From Chitinophagaceae bacterium (GTDB lineage Bacteria; Bacteroidota; Bacteroidia; Chitinophagales; Chitinophagaceae), in the NCBI GenBank assembly GCA_016720565.1, contig JADKKJ010000007.1, forward strand, positions 1 to 41,517: a DNA stretch of 41,517 nucleotides, given 5' to 3'. This document shows, piece by piece, positions 15,238 to 23,181 of this stretch; the first letter of the stretch is position 1; each line of letters opens with the position of its first letter. The notes beneath the pieces are model-generated. The model saw only the letters and a program-made list of their open reading frames with translations, ran no database searches and was not told where the DNA came from. A program made the translations under genes and the position numbers.

Positions 15238-15651
15238 ATGGCGAATCCAATAGTTTACAGAGGATATGTTTTTCAAGGCATAATCAATTTAAAGATGGAC
15301 GATGGTACAAGTCCACAAAACGTATTACCTTACGTAATCCCAGGCGGATCGGTAGTAAAGGTTCTGCTCCCAAAAGATCTTACATTGTTAGTACCAGTGC
15401 AAGTTGTCCTATCTTCGGATGTTGCATTACCATCACCACTAACTGGCAATGAAGTTACAATTGTAAACGCAGCCACTGGACAAATATCCTTTACAGGTAT
15501 CGGTGCAAAATCTTCTCTTATGGGAGTTGGCACAAATCTAGAGGTAGACGTTCTTGTGATTAAAGATCCATCTACATTGCCAAACCCTGTTAACGTTGAT
15601 GCATTTAGAAAACAAAAAACAATTGATGTGGCAGATCTTGGAAATGTTTAA
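15238..15651 (+). CDS. Hypothetical beta-rich virion protein
   Basis: 137 residues, TAAGGAG upstream. Mostly strands: VYRGYVFQGIINLKMDDG, VIPGGSVVKVLLPKD, LTGNEVTIVNAATGQISFTG. The layout of polar strand, loop and strand suggests an Ig-like or baseplate-like fold. No family is named. The stop overlaps the next ATG (TAATG). Confidence 0.5.
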   Translation: MANPIVYRGYVFQGIINLKMDDGTSPQNVLPYVIPGGSVVKVLLPKDLTLLVPVQVVLSSDVALPSPLTGNEVTIVNAATGQISFTGIGAKSSLMGVGTNLEVDVLVIKDPSTLPNPVNVDAFRKQKTIDVADLGNV

Positions 15652-15839
15652 TGGAAGAGGATAATGTGATTAGACATCCAGCAACCTATGATCCTTATAT
15701 TTACAAGCTGGTCTATGAGGCTTGCATATTTAAAGCTGATGGACTTGTTGCTAAAGAGTTTAGTCTTCATAAAGCTTCTGTTAGATACATGTGCAAAATA
15801 TACAAGAAAGCATTTGAGGCTCATGCAAAAAATAGCTGA
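15651..15839 (+). CDS. Small hypothetical protein
   Basis: 62 residues, helical, with GLVAKEFSLHKASVRYMCKI in the middle, which could form a small helix-turn-helix-like hairpin. It overlaps the previous stop by one base and the minor head start by 17 bases, so it is translated in line with structural genes. Function unknown. Confidence 0.5.
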   Translation: MEEDNVIRHPATYDPYIYKLVYEACIFKADGLVAKEFSLHKASVRYMCKIYKKAFEAHAKNS

Positions 15840-17829
15840 TAGAGAATATAAAAAGCAAATGAAACAACTTGGTACTTATTACAAGTACCAGTTATCTAAT
15901 GTCGGTGAAGTTATCGATGAGCATAAGAATATTGTTTTAAAGATTATCTCTTTCGAGCTAAGTCACATGATGAATATTAATTATAAAGACGCTCTCGCTC
16001 ATGGTGTAATTAGAAGAATGACTCAACATATAGACCACACGTTTAACATGTGCTCAGATAAGATTAAAAAGTATGCAGATGAAATACAAAGCGATGCTGA
16101 TTTATTTGGCAGGTTAACCGCTGGCTACATTGCCAGAAAGGTAACGCCACCTTGGATTGAAGTTAATTTGAATTTAAAAGATAAGCCACGGAAGGTGATG
16201 GATGTCCCATGGATGGGGCTTTTTGATTTCTATTTCAAGAAATTGTCTGATGACATTATGAATAGAATCACACAAGGGCTTCTTTATGAAGAATCTATAA
16301 CAGATATATTAACAAGGGTGAGAGGATTATTTCCTAAGCCTAAAATTAAATCTAAAGAGGATGACGGGGGCAACTATGGCTTTGATTCTGGTGGGGTTGG
16401 TATCAGTGGTCGCGATGATAATACTCTTGATGACAGTTTCAAAATAAACAAAACAATCTTTGGTAAAGCTCCTGTGATGGTATCAGAGGGAGTTTATACG
16501 TTAGAAGATGTTGAGCTAATGCACAATCGTTTGTATGAAGCTAATAACTGGGAGTCTAGACAGTATCGCAGTTGGTTTAGTGATGAATTAAAATCACAGA
16601 ATAAATATTTAAGTAGTCTTGAGCAATCACTTGGATCAATGATGACTGAGGGTGTGAACCAAGGAATGATTCAGATTGGTGATGAGTCTTTAGGTATAAA
16701 AGATTTCATTTGGAAAGTAGATAAGCCTCAGAAGAAATGTGATGAGTGTACTAGTAGGCATGATCTTACAATGACTCAGATTAAAAAACAGGTAAAAGAT
16801 AAATACAAAGACCAGAGCCCTCCGCTCCATCCGAATTGTTTGATAGGAACAACTAATATTTCGGCCGCAGGAATATCAAAGTTTTATAAGAGATTTTTTA
16901 ATGGGGAAGTCATTACTATCTCTGTTGAGGGAAAAGATGATATCACCATTACTCCAAATCACCCTGTATTGACTGATAGAGGCTGGGTGCGCGCCGGAAA
17001 GCTCACTCAGGGAGACAATCTCGTTTATAGTTTGAGCGATAGGAGTATTGTTAATATCCTTGACCCAAACAATAATCATGTGGAAACCGCTATTGAGAAT
17101 GTACTTAGTTCTATCGAGGTGTCTAGACAGGTGGTTAGGATGAGTGTGCCAGTGTCCACCGAAAATTTCCACGGCGATGGAGTTATTGACACAGAAGTCG
17201 ACATTATAGATACCAATAGCTTTTTGCCTAACAAAAGAGATTTTTCTTTTTTTAAACTCATCAAAAAAGAATTGTTCTGTGTGTGGCATAGTTGGAGGGC
17301 AAGCCTCGACACCATTTGCTCTAAGTATCAAATTATTCCGCGTCCTCTTTTTACCTCGAACAGCAGCTTGTGCCTTCAAAGCCCTTTCACTTCTTTGTTT
17401 GGCGGTACATCTATTGGCATAATTAGACATAAATTGAGAAACGCTTCTAATCTCAAGACCAAGCTCGTGAAATTTATTTCTAACAGAAGAGCTATGAATA
17501 CCGACACTCCTAGCTATATCAATGCTAGACTCTCCAGCTATATATCTCTTGTGCCAATTAAGAATATCAGTATTAGTAAATTTTCTGGCCATGTTTATAA
17601 TCTCCAAACTCAAGATGGTTACTATATAGCAAATGGATTAATTGTCCACAACTGCTACTGCGAAATTATCCCAAAGATAAAAGATGAGTGGTCAGAATCT
17701 GTAAAACAAAACAGTGGATTTAATTTTGATGACGAGAGTGGTGCAATCTATAAAGCTGATAAGCAAGAGAAGTCTTTAGGGTTCAAGGATATGAACTGGG
17801 ATGAGTGGCTTAAGATGGTAAAAGGATAG
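15823..17829 (+). CDS. Minor head (Mu F/SPP1 gp7-like) protein carrying an intein
   Basis: 668 residues as translated, 396 after intein removal. The N-terminal 300 residues are helical, and KKCDECTSRHD near 305 followed by PPLHPN|CYCEI is the hallmark C-terminal motif of Mu F-like minor head proteins. Those act in procapsid assembly near the portal. The intein sits between HPN and CYC, so the motif is only complete after splicing. The ATG at 15823 follows GAGG; the frame is open to 15688, but that stretch overlaps the preceding gene. The gene lies directly before the portal gene, three bases apart. Confidence 0.8.
   Translation: MQKIADREYKKQMKQLGTYYKYQLSNVGEVIDEHKNIVLKIISFELSHMMNINYKDALAHGVIRRMTQHIDHTFNMCSDKIKKYADEIQSDADLFGRLTAGYIARKVTPPWIEVNLNLKDKPRKVMDVPWMGLFDFYFKKLSDDIMNRITQGLLYEESITDILTRVRGLFPKPKIKSKEDDGGNYGFDSGGVGISGRDDNTLDDSFKINKTIFGKAPVMVSEGVYTLEDVELMHNRLYEANNWESRQYRSWFSDELKSQNKYLSSLEQSLGSMMTEGVNQGMIQIGDESLGIKDFIWKVDKPQKKCDECTSRHDLTMTQIKKQVKDKYKDQSPPLHPNCLIGTTNISAAGISKFYKRFFNGEVITISVEGKDDITITPNHPVLTDRGWVRAGKLTQGDNLVYSLSDRSIVNILDPNNNHVETAIENVLSSIEVSRQVVRMSVPVSTENFHGDGVIDTEVDIIDTNSFLPNKRDFSFFKLIKKELFCVWHSWRASLDTICSKYQIIPRPLFTSNSSLCLQSPFTSLFGGTSIGIIRHKLRNASNLKTKLVKFISNRRAMNTDTPSYINARLSSYISLVPIKNISISKFSGHVYNLQTQDGYYIANGLIVHNCYCEIIPKIKDEWSESVKQNSGFNFDDESGAIYKADKQEKSLGFKDMNWDEWLKMVKG
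16837..17652 (+). mobile_element. Intein in the minor head protein (272 residues)
   Basis: Block A begins at Cys1 (CLIGTTNISAAG). Block B has TPNHPVLT with the TxxH pattern at about residues 39-42. Block F is GHVYNLQTQDGYYIANG, and block G ends IVHN, followed by the extein Cys. These are the residues needed for self-splicing: Cys1, block B His, terminal His-Asn, and Cys+1. The middle (about residues 90-235) has no LAGLIDADG or HNH motif. Instead the opposite strand of the same bases encodes an endonuclease. Splicing is inferred from intact motifs. Confidence 0.85.
16876..17592 (-). CDS. Antisense Vsr-like (EDxHD) homing endonuclease nested in the intein
   Basis: 238 residues from the ATG at 17592, with GGAG nine bases upstream; a TTG at 17613 is an alternative. 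Residues about 4-55 form a helix-turn-helix (GESSIDIARSVGIHSSSVRN). Residues about 104-178 resemble Vsr-like nucleases: TEQFFFDEFKKRKI with a conserved Glu, YNVDF with Asp, AVEIFGGHWHTH with His, HLDRTKY with Asp, then GFHMIIVWV. This is the order seen in the EDxHD homing endonucleases described from fractured, split-intein genes. The whole gene lies inside the 816-base intein on the other strand, both frames staying open. Confidence 0.8.
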   Translation of the reverse strand: MARKFTNTDILNWHKRYIAGESSIDIARSVGIHSSSVRNKFHELGLEIRSVSQFMSNYANRCTAKQRSERALKAQAAVRGKKRTRNNLILRANGVEACPPTMPHTEQFFFDEFKKRKISFVRQKAIGIYNVDFCVNNSIAVEIFGGHWHTHPNHLSRHLDRTKYILNSGFHMIIVWVKDINNTPIAQTINEIVSLSELSGAHPASISQYRVIWSNGDIIFSLNRDSNDFPIKKSLIKL

Positions 17830-17832
17830 ACT

Positions 17833-19635
17833 ATGAAAAATAAAACTTTAAATGAATTTATTGGTGAAGATAGAAAGCCAAAGCATAAGTCTATCACTAG
17901 AGAATCAAGCGCATTAAGAATTGACATTGAAGATGCCGAGACGTTTTACAAGAAGTTAAACTCACCAGTCCCAAATAGAGTATTGGAGTTTATCAACAAA
18001 GTAAAAGAGGGGGCTGCTGACATCGAGATAGATTCAAACTCGAAGATACTGGTGTTTAATGAGTTTGGTAATAAGAAATGGGCAAAGGTTAACAATAAAG
18101 AAGATCTTAAAAAAGCGATATTAGAATCAGAGGCGGCACAAGATAGGGCTTTGAGCTTAAAAGAATCAAGCCTACAAAAGATGATGAAAAAACTATCGTC
18201 TGCCAGAGAGGATATTTTCGGGGGCTTTGGTTTTAGTGATGATACAAGCGCCGATTCTGGATTAAGCACAGGCGGTCCAGGCCTTGGGCGCGATGAGTAT
18301 ACACCTTTGTTTAGTGGTTACTTCTATAAGCAAATGTATTTGTACGATTATCAATTGATGAACTCACAGGCATTTTGGTTTAAGAACTTCTCGCCACTTG
18401 CTAAGTGTACAATCCAAATGACAACAAACTTTGTTATTGGTGAGGGGTACAGCGTTTCTATTAAGAATCCTAAAGCTAAAAAAGCATGGGAAGCTTATGA
18501 AGAAAGATCTGGTATTAAACAAAAGCTTAAGGTTTGGTGTGATGAATTAAGTACCTTTGGTGATTTGTTTATTAAACGAGTTCCAACTCCAAAGGGAATA
18601 AATCATATTTCAATTGAGCCTAGTACAGTTTGGGAAATCGTTACAGATCCAGAAAATATCCAAGACGTTAAATTCTATTGGCAAATGTACAACACTCAAT
18701 ATCAATTGATTGGTGATAAGAAAACTCCAGTGTCTAAATACGTAATGAATCACATTCCACCTGAGCAAATCATTCATCAAAAGATTAACTGCACAAGCTT
18801 TGAGAAGCGTGGCAGATCTGATTTGTTGTCTGGTATTTACTACTTAAAAATGTTTGATAAGTATATTCAAGCAAAGCTAGGCAGAGCTATTAGTGAGATG
18901 TCTTACTACTGGGACGTTACCATTGAGGGTGACGCGGGCGATGTTGATAGTTACATTTCAACCAACTCATCTATTAGTGATGTGCCACCAGGGTCTGAGA
19001 ATGTACATAATAAAGCTTTAACTCGGGTGCCACTTGCGCCATCTTTAAGTCCAGCAAGTAACGATGAGACAGCTAAATACATATCGAGCATGTATTGTGT
19101 GAGCGTTAATATCCCATATTCATGGCTTGCCACTGCTGACAGTGGCGGGGAAACTAAGGCTAGTGCTGTAGTTAAAACAGAGCCAGTTATTAGAAAGATG
19201 ACAAGCCGTCGTAAGCATATTGAAGAAATCTTAAACATAATCTTTGAAGATGTGATGATTGAGAATGGACTAGACCCTAAATCAGAGAGGGAGTTTAACT
19301 TTCCTGACATGGTGGTTGATGATAGATCTAAGAAGATCGCTGATTTAATTGTTGTTCAACAGCAGGGTTATTTGTCTAAGAAATCGGCTGGCAATATAAT
19401 TTCTCAGCAACTAGACATCACAAGCTATGACTATGATATAGAATTAACCCAGATTAAAAAAGATTCTCAAAATGAATTTTTGGACTTTATGCAGCAAAAG
19501 GCGAGTGATAGTATTTCAGGGACGGGCAATGTGTTGTTACCTAAAAATCCTGCCTTGACACAAGATAAAGATGCTGGTGACAATAAGCAGACTGATAGAA
19601 AAGCAGCTAGAGACGACAACAACAGGAATTCATAA
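17833..19635 (+). CDS. Portal protein
   Basis: 600 residues. A charged N-terminal extension (about 1-150, with KEDLKKAILESEAAQD) and a glycine-rich hinge precede the conserved part. From about 155 the sequence has typical portal features: TIQMTTNFVIGEG, DELSTFGDLFIKRV, PPEQIIHQKINC, then IPYSWLATADSGG in the loop-helix region. Portals are dodecamers at one capsid vertex that pass DNA during packaging. The call rests on these patterns and on the position between minor head protein and protease. The C-terminus is polar and disordered-looking. Confidence 0.75.
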   Translation: MKNKTLNEFIGEDRKPKHKSITRESSALRIDIEDAETFYKKLNSPVPNRVLEFINKVKEGAADIEIDSNSKILVFNEFGNKKWAKVNNKEDLKKAILESEAAQDRALSLKESSLQKMMKKLSSAREDIFGGFGFSDDTSADSGLSTGGPGLGRDEYTPLFSGYFYKQMYLYDYQLMNSQAFWFKNFSPLAKCTIQMTTNFVIGEGYSVSIKNPKAKKAWEAYEERSGIKQKLKVWCDELSTFGDLFIKRVPTPKGINHISIEPSTVWEIVTDPENIQDVKFYWQMYNTQYQLIGDKKTPVSKYVMNHIPPEQIIHQKINCTSFEKRGRSDLLSGIYYLKMFDKYIQAKLGRAISEMSYYWDVTIEGDAGDVDSYISTNSSISDVPPGSENVHNKALTRVPLAPSLSPASNDETAKYISSMYCVSVNIPYSWLATADSGGETKASAVVKTEPVIRKMTSRRKHIEEILNIIFEDVMIENGLDPKSEREFNFPDMVVDDRSKKIADLIVVQQQGYLSKKSAGNIISQQLDITSYDYDIELTQIKKDSQNEFLDFMQQKASDSISGTGNVLLPKNPALTQDKDAGDNKQTDRKAARDDNNRNS

Positions 19636-19636
19636 A

Positions 19637-19912
19637 TTGGCTAAACACAGAGACCCTTATCAGATTAAAGATCCTACCGATATTTTCGAGGTGATTGCCA
19701 ATAGTTCTCACCCTGAGCTTATTGAGAGAAAAAGGGTAATTCATTTCAATGCATATACATTTAAAACTTGTGAGGCATTACAATCATTCTTTACTCAAGA
19801 GGGTTTAAATCCAAAGGGATTTTGGATTAAGCCACGATGGGAAAATAATGGTGATGGCACTTATACAAATCACATAGACATCATTGAGGCACATAAACGC
19901 TTTAAGGGGTAA
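19637..19912 (+). CDS. Hypothetical protein between portal and protease
   Basis: 91 residues from a TTG start just after the portal stop, with AGGA nine bases upstream; the frame is also open from an ATG at 19571 inside the portal gene. The sequence DIFEVIANSSHPELIERKRV then GLNPKGFWIKPRWENNGDGT shows no known family. TTG starts appear elsewhere in this genome (11098), which supports the choice. Confidence 0.5.
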   Translation: MAKHRDPYQIKDPTDIFEVIANSSHPELIERKRVIHFNAYTFKTCEALQSFFTQEGLNPKGFWIKPRWENNGDGTYTNHIDIIEAHKRFKG

Positions 19913-19914
19913 AA

Positions 19915-21408
19915 ATGATTAAGCGATGCAAGGAAGCATCATTTAAGATAGGGCTAGGAGAGGCTAAAAAAGATGAGAACGGAAAGATAAGCTTTCCTGT
20001 TGTTATCATTCGCCAAGGTCTTGGCAATCTAAGAGATAAAAACTATTATTCAGCACAAGCAATTGAATCAGGCATCTCAGTTTATGAGGGTGCCAAAGCT
20101 TATTTCGATCATCCCACACCAACCCAAGAGCGTGAACAGCCCAATCGTTCTGTGAAAGAACTTGTTGGTCATTATGAGAATGTTCGTGCTGAGAAATTAT
20201 CAGACGGGTTAATGGGTTTGAAAGCCGATTTAGTTCCGGTTCAGGATGATGAAAAGTTAGTATCTCTACTTAAACATTCCGCAGAACATGCAAAGAAATA
20301 TCCAGACAAGTGTTTTATGGGCATCTCTATCAATGGTGATGGTGAGGGCGAAACGCTTGATTACGATAAGTTCTTATCTCTTGCAAAACCTACACCTGAT
20401 GAAATGAAAAAGATTTCTGAAGTTAAGGATCAAGACATCAATTACATAACAAAACTAACTGAAGCTATTAGTGCCGATCTTGTGACAGAGCCAGGTGCAG
20501 GTGGTGGATTTAGAGAAACAAAAAGAAACCAAAAAACAAAAGGGGAAAAGATGAAAACGTTTTTTAAGAAGCTATTGGGGTCTCTTGATAAAGAAGACCA
20601 AAAGATTATGGAGAGTGCTGTAAAGGGCATGCTTCAAGATGAGTCCGAAGATGAAGATGAAGCTAAAAAGAAAGAAGATGAAGGAGCTATGGCTAAAGAA
20701 GCTGGTTCACTTGCTAAGCATCTTTTGGCTGCAAAGAAAGAGATGAAAAAAGAAGATGGTGAGTCTGAGCAAGAATATGAAGCCAAATGTGTTGGTGAGG
20801 CTCTTAAAAAACATGCTGAAGCTAAAAAAGAAGATTCTGAAAAAGAAAAGAAAGAAGATGGCGAAGACGAAGGAAAAGGCAAAGCTAAAAAAGAAAAGAA
20901 AGCCAAACATGAAGACGAAGATGGCGATGAAAAAGATGCCAAAGATAAAAAAGACGATGGCGATGAAGACGATGACAAAAAAGAAGATGACGGCAAAGAC
21001 GACGGTGATGACAAAGATCACGCAGATGCTGATCAAGATAAGAAACTCATTAAGAAGATGATGAAACAAATGGGTGAGCTTGCCGCCAAAGTAGAATCTA
21101 TGCAAAAAGAAGGCGAGAAGCATAAAGAAGAGGCCGTAGTTTTAAAAGCAGCTTTAAATAAAAAGCAAAAAGAAGAATTAGTGGACAAATTACTAGGCGA
21201 GAGCAGCTTGCCTCGTGCTGTTACTAAAGATTTTAGACCATTGATTGAAGCTAAGGGTACAGAAAAAGAAATGCGTGAGAAGATTACTTCGTTAAAAGAG
21301 CTATACAGCAAGGCGGCCAATAGCATGTTTACTGAAGAATCATCTAGCGGATTTACTGAAATCGAAGCTTCTAGCAAACAATCAAACAACGATTCATTTT
21401 TCAAATAA
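19915..21408 (+). CDS. Prohead protease fused to scaffold
   Basis: 497 residues. The N-terminal 205 residues look like a serine prohead protease: AYFDHPTPTQEREQPNRSVK with a probable catalytic His66, then CFMGISINGDG with a probable Ser138, then DLVTEPGAGGGF closing the domain. Residues 213-497 are a highly charged K/E/D-rich scaffold with coiled-coil segments and a conserved-looking end. The protease matures the capsid and removes the scaffold. Catalytic residues are inferred from family patterns. An internal start for the scaffold alone is listed separately. It sits between portal and decoration genes. Confidence 0.75.
   Translation: MIKRCKEASFKIGLGEAKKDENGKISFPVVIIRQGLGNLRDKNYYSAQAIESGISVYEGAKAYFDHPTPTQEREQPNRSVKELVGHYENVRAEKLSDGLMGLKADLVPVQDDEKLVSLLKHSAEHAKKYPDKCFMGISINGDGEGETLDYDKFLSLAKPTPDEMKKISEVKDQDINYITKLTEAISADLVTEPGAGGGFRETKRNQKTKGEKMKTFFKKLLGSLDKEDQKIMESAVKGMLQDESEDEDEAKKKEDEGAMAKEAGSLAKHLLAAKKEMKKEDGESEQEYEAKCVGEALKKHAEAKKEDSEKEKKEDGEDEGKGKAKKEKKAKHEDEDGDEKDAKDKKDDGDEDDDKKEDDGKDDGDDKDHADADQDKKLIKKMMKQMGELAAKVESMQKEGEKHKEEAVVLKAALNKKQKEELVDKLLGESSLPRAVTKDFRPLIEAKGTEKEMREKITSLKELYSKAANSMFTEESSSGFTEIEASSKQSNNDSFFK
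20551..21408 (+). CDS. Nested scaffold protein (internal in-frame start)
   Basis: An ATG at codon 213 of the protease gene follows AGGGG by five bases, a stronger site than the gene's own start. It would give a 285-residue scaffold beginning MKTFFKKLLGSLDKEDQK. Lambda C and Nu3 use the same arrangement. The region 20640-21040 is a low-complexity run of lysine, glutamate and aspartate codons. Confidence 0.6.
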   Translation: MKTFFKKLLGSLDKEDQKIMESAVKGMLQDESEDEDEAKKKEDEGAMAKEAGSLAKHLLAAKKEMKKEDGESEQEYEAKCVGEALKKHAEAKKEDSEKEKKEDGEDEGKGKAKKEKKAKHEDEDGDEKDAKDKKDDGDEDDDKKEDDGKDDGDDKDHADADQDKKLIKKMMKQMGELAAKVESMQKEGEKHKEEAVVLKAALNKKQKEELVDKLLGESSLPRAVTKDFRPLIEAKGTEKEMREKITSLKELYSKAANSMFTEESSSGFTEIEASSKQSNNDSFFK

Positions 21409-21417
21409 GGAGAAAAA

Positions 21418-21909
21418 ATGTCTACATCAAATCAAGATTTAATTCAAACTGGTATTGTAAATGGCCAAGGCTTTTTACAACATCAAGCAAAAGTTAACAA
21501 CACAACTGCGGCCGTAAAAGCTGGTGAGTTAGTATATTGGGATGCTTCTGCTCATCTAGCTAAGCCTCTTGATACAGACGCTCATGCTGCAACTATTCTT
21601 GGTATTGCTCTACAGCCATCTGCTGTTAGTTCAAGCCTAGATAATTCAAGTGCGCCACTAGAAAAAACAATTCAAGTAGGTTACGGCGTTAAGGCATTAC
21701 TTAAAACTACTGCTGCTGAAACATATTTAGAAGGTGATTTGGTTTATATTGGTGCAGATGCTCAGACTATTTTAAACACAACTGGTGCAAACGTTAACCC
21801 TGTTGGGATCATTTCACATCCCGCTGGCGTTAGTTCTGTAACTGGTGCAGCAGGTGTTTCTGTGCAGGTATTAGTTTATTCACGTTCTTTCGTAAAACTA
21901 GCTAACTAA
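21418..21909 (+). CDS. Capsid decoration/stabilising protein
   Basis: 163 residues with AAGGAG upstream. Beta-rich with VKAGELVYWDASAHLAKPLD, ATILGIALQP and YLEGDLVYIGADAQT, a pattern typical of small head decoration proteins (DUF2190-like) encoded between scaffold and major capsid genes. It probably binds the expanded capsid surface. The family call is by pattern and position. Confidence 0.6.
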   Translation: MSTSNQDLIQTGIVNGQGFLQHQAKVNNTTAAVKAGELVYWDASAHLAKPLDTDAHAATILGIALQPSAVSSSLDNSSAPLEKTIQVGYGVKALLKTTAAETYLEGDLVYIGADAQTILNTTGANVNPVGIISHPAGVSSVTGAAGVSVQVLVYSRSFVKLAN

Positions 21910-21925
21910 TTAAAGGGGAATTAAA

Positions 21926-23119
21926 ATGAAATTTATTGATGATAGTGGAATACAAAAAACAAAGTTACAAGAATCTAATAGAAAGAATTTTGTAGCTGCT
22001 CAACAAAAAGTAACAAAGCAAATTACTAAAGAAGCTTGTGACCAACATGGAATCACAGAATCAGTTCTTGATTTCTCTGGTCCCGATTTTTCTATTAAGA
22101 AATTTCGTGAAGGTGCTTATAGCTTAACTAGAAGTCTTCGTGAGGCGAACTCAGAGCTTCAGTTTGGTCAACTTTTACGTGCTGGTGTACAAAATATCTT
22201 TAACGATATTTATCAGTCTGTAGAAGTGACTTATGATGCCGCTGTGAGAGAAGCTGGATCTAACAAACGTCAGGAATTCTATGCGCCTTTAGAAAGAGCT
22301 GGTTTTCCAAAGCGTGTTGAAAGAGGAGCGCCGTTCCCAGAAACAAGCTTTAAAGGTTTGGATCTAGAGTTAATCAATTTAAAATGGGGCGTAATGCTTG
22401 CCATTGAAAAAGAATTGATTGATGACGATATGACTGGCCAAATTGTACAACGCGCCCAACAGCTTGCAGAAAATGCTCGTATTTTTGAGAACGCTTATGT
22501 TTGGACACGTATGTTTAACAAATCTGGCGTTAGTTTAGATGGTGAGCCATTACCTCTATCAAGCACTTACGCAACCCCTTATGCTGATGCTACCGCTGGT
22601 GGTATCCATGGATCTGGTCGCGGTGTTAACTCTTTGGCAACTGCATCTTCAGCTCGCTTAAGTCAATCATCTATTCAAGCTGGTTGGATTTTAGCTAAGA
22701 AAATGCTTGATCAATCAGGTCGCCCAATGGCGGTATTGCCAAGTATTTTGGCTGTAAGCCCTCAAGATATTTTCTTTGCTGAGACTTTAATGGGAAGTGA
22801 TTACAATCCATCTAAAGCTTCTACTGCAACTGGTGATGACGGCAAGGTATCTGGCAATATGTCTATCAATCCAATTAAACAATTGGTTGGTATTGTGGCA
22901 GATCGTTTTATTGCTGATTACGGCGCCATGCTTATCGATGCAGGAAAAGGTTTTGTGTTCCAACGTCGTGATGCTACTGAATTGGTTCAAGAGAATCCAA
23001 CTTCAGGTCCTGCGTTTTCACAAGAGGTGTTCCGTTATAAAGAACGCGCTCGCTGGGAAGCAGATTTTATTGATCCTAAATTTATGATTAACCTTAATCC
23101 TACTTTTGCATCAACGTAA
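21926..23119 (+). CDS. Major capsid protein (HK97-fold, Mu gpT-like)
   Basis: 397 residues. A helical N-terminal arm (about 1-110) precedes a core with RQEFYAPLERAGFPKRVERG, KWGVMLAIEKELIDDD and ILAVSPQDIFFAETLM, and an end with RWEADFIDPKFMINLNPTF. This layout fits major head subunits of the Mu gpT type. The gene follows protease, scaffold and decoration genes as expected, and a strong hairpin terminator follows it. Codon use here is less AT-rich than in the neighbours, with more CGT and GCT, as in highly expressed genes. Confidence 0.75.
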   Translation: MKFIDDSGIQKTKLQESNRKNFVAAQQKVTKQITKEACDQHGITESVLDFSGPDFSIKKFREGAYSLTRSLREANSELQFGQLLRAGVQNIFNDIYQSVEVTYDAAVREAGSNKRQEFYAPLERAGFPKRVERGAPFPETSFKGLDLELINLKWGVMLAIEKELIDDDMTGQIVQRAQQLAENARIFENAYVWTRMFNKSGVSLDGEPLPLSSTYATPYADATAGGIHGSGRGVNSLATASSARLSQSSIQAGWILAKKMLDQSGRPMAVLPSILAVSPQDIFFAETLMGSDYNPSKASTATGDDGKVSGNMSINPIKQLVGIVADRFIADYGAMLIDAGKGFVFQRRDATELVQENPTSGPAFSQEVFRYKERARWEADFIDPKFMINLNPTFAST

Positions 23120-23142
23120 TAGTTTGACCAAGTGATTAGGTA

Positions 23143-23167
23143 TGGGGGGATAAAACCCCCCACTTTT
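23143..23167 (+). terminator. Intrinsic terminator after the major capsid gene
   Basis: TGGGGGG and CCCCCCA form a seven-pair stem with loop ATAAAA, followed by CTTTT. It lies 24 bases after the capsid stop and should reduce transcription of later genes. Confidence 0.8.
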
Positions 23168-23181
23168 AACAAGGATGTTAG

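Noticed and set aside
15688..15822. Longer N-terminus for the minor head protein
   Set aside because: It overlaps the 62-residue gene in another frame, has an unlikely hydrophobic composition, and the ATG at 15823 has a GAGG site.
20634..21123. Minus-strand open frames rich in Ser or Phe
   Set aside because: They are the reverse of the K/E/D-rich scaffold codons and have biased, unlikely compositions.
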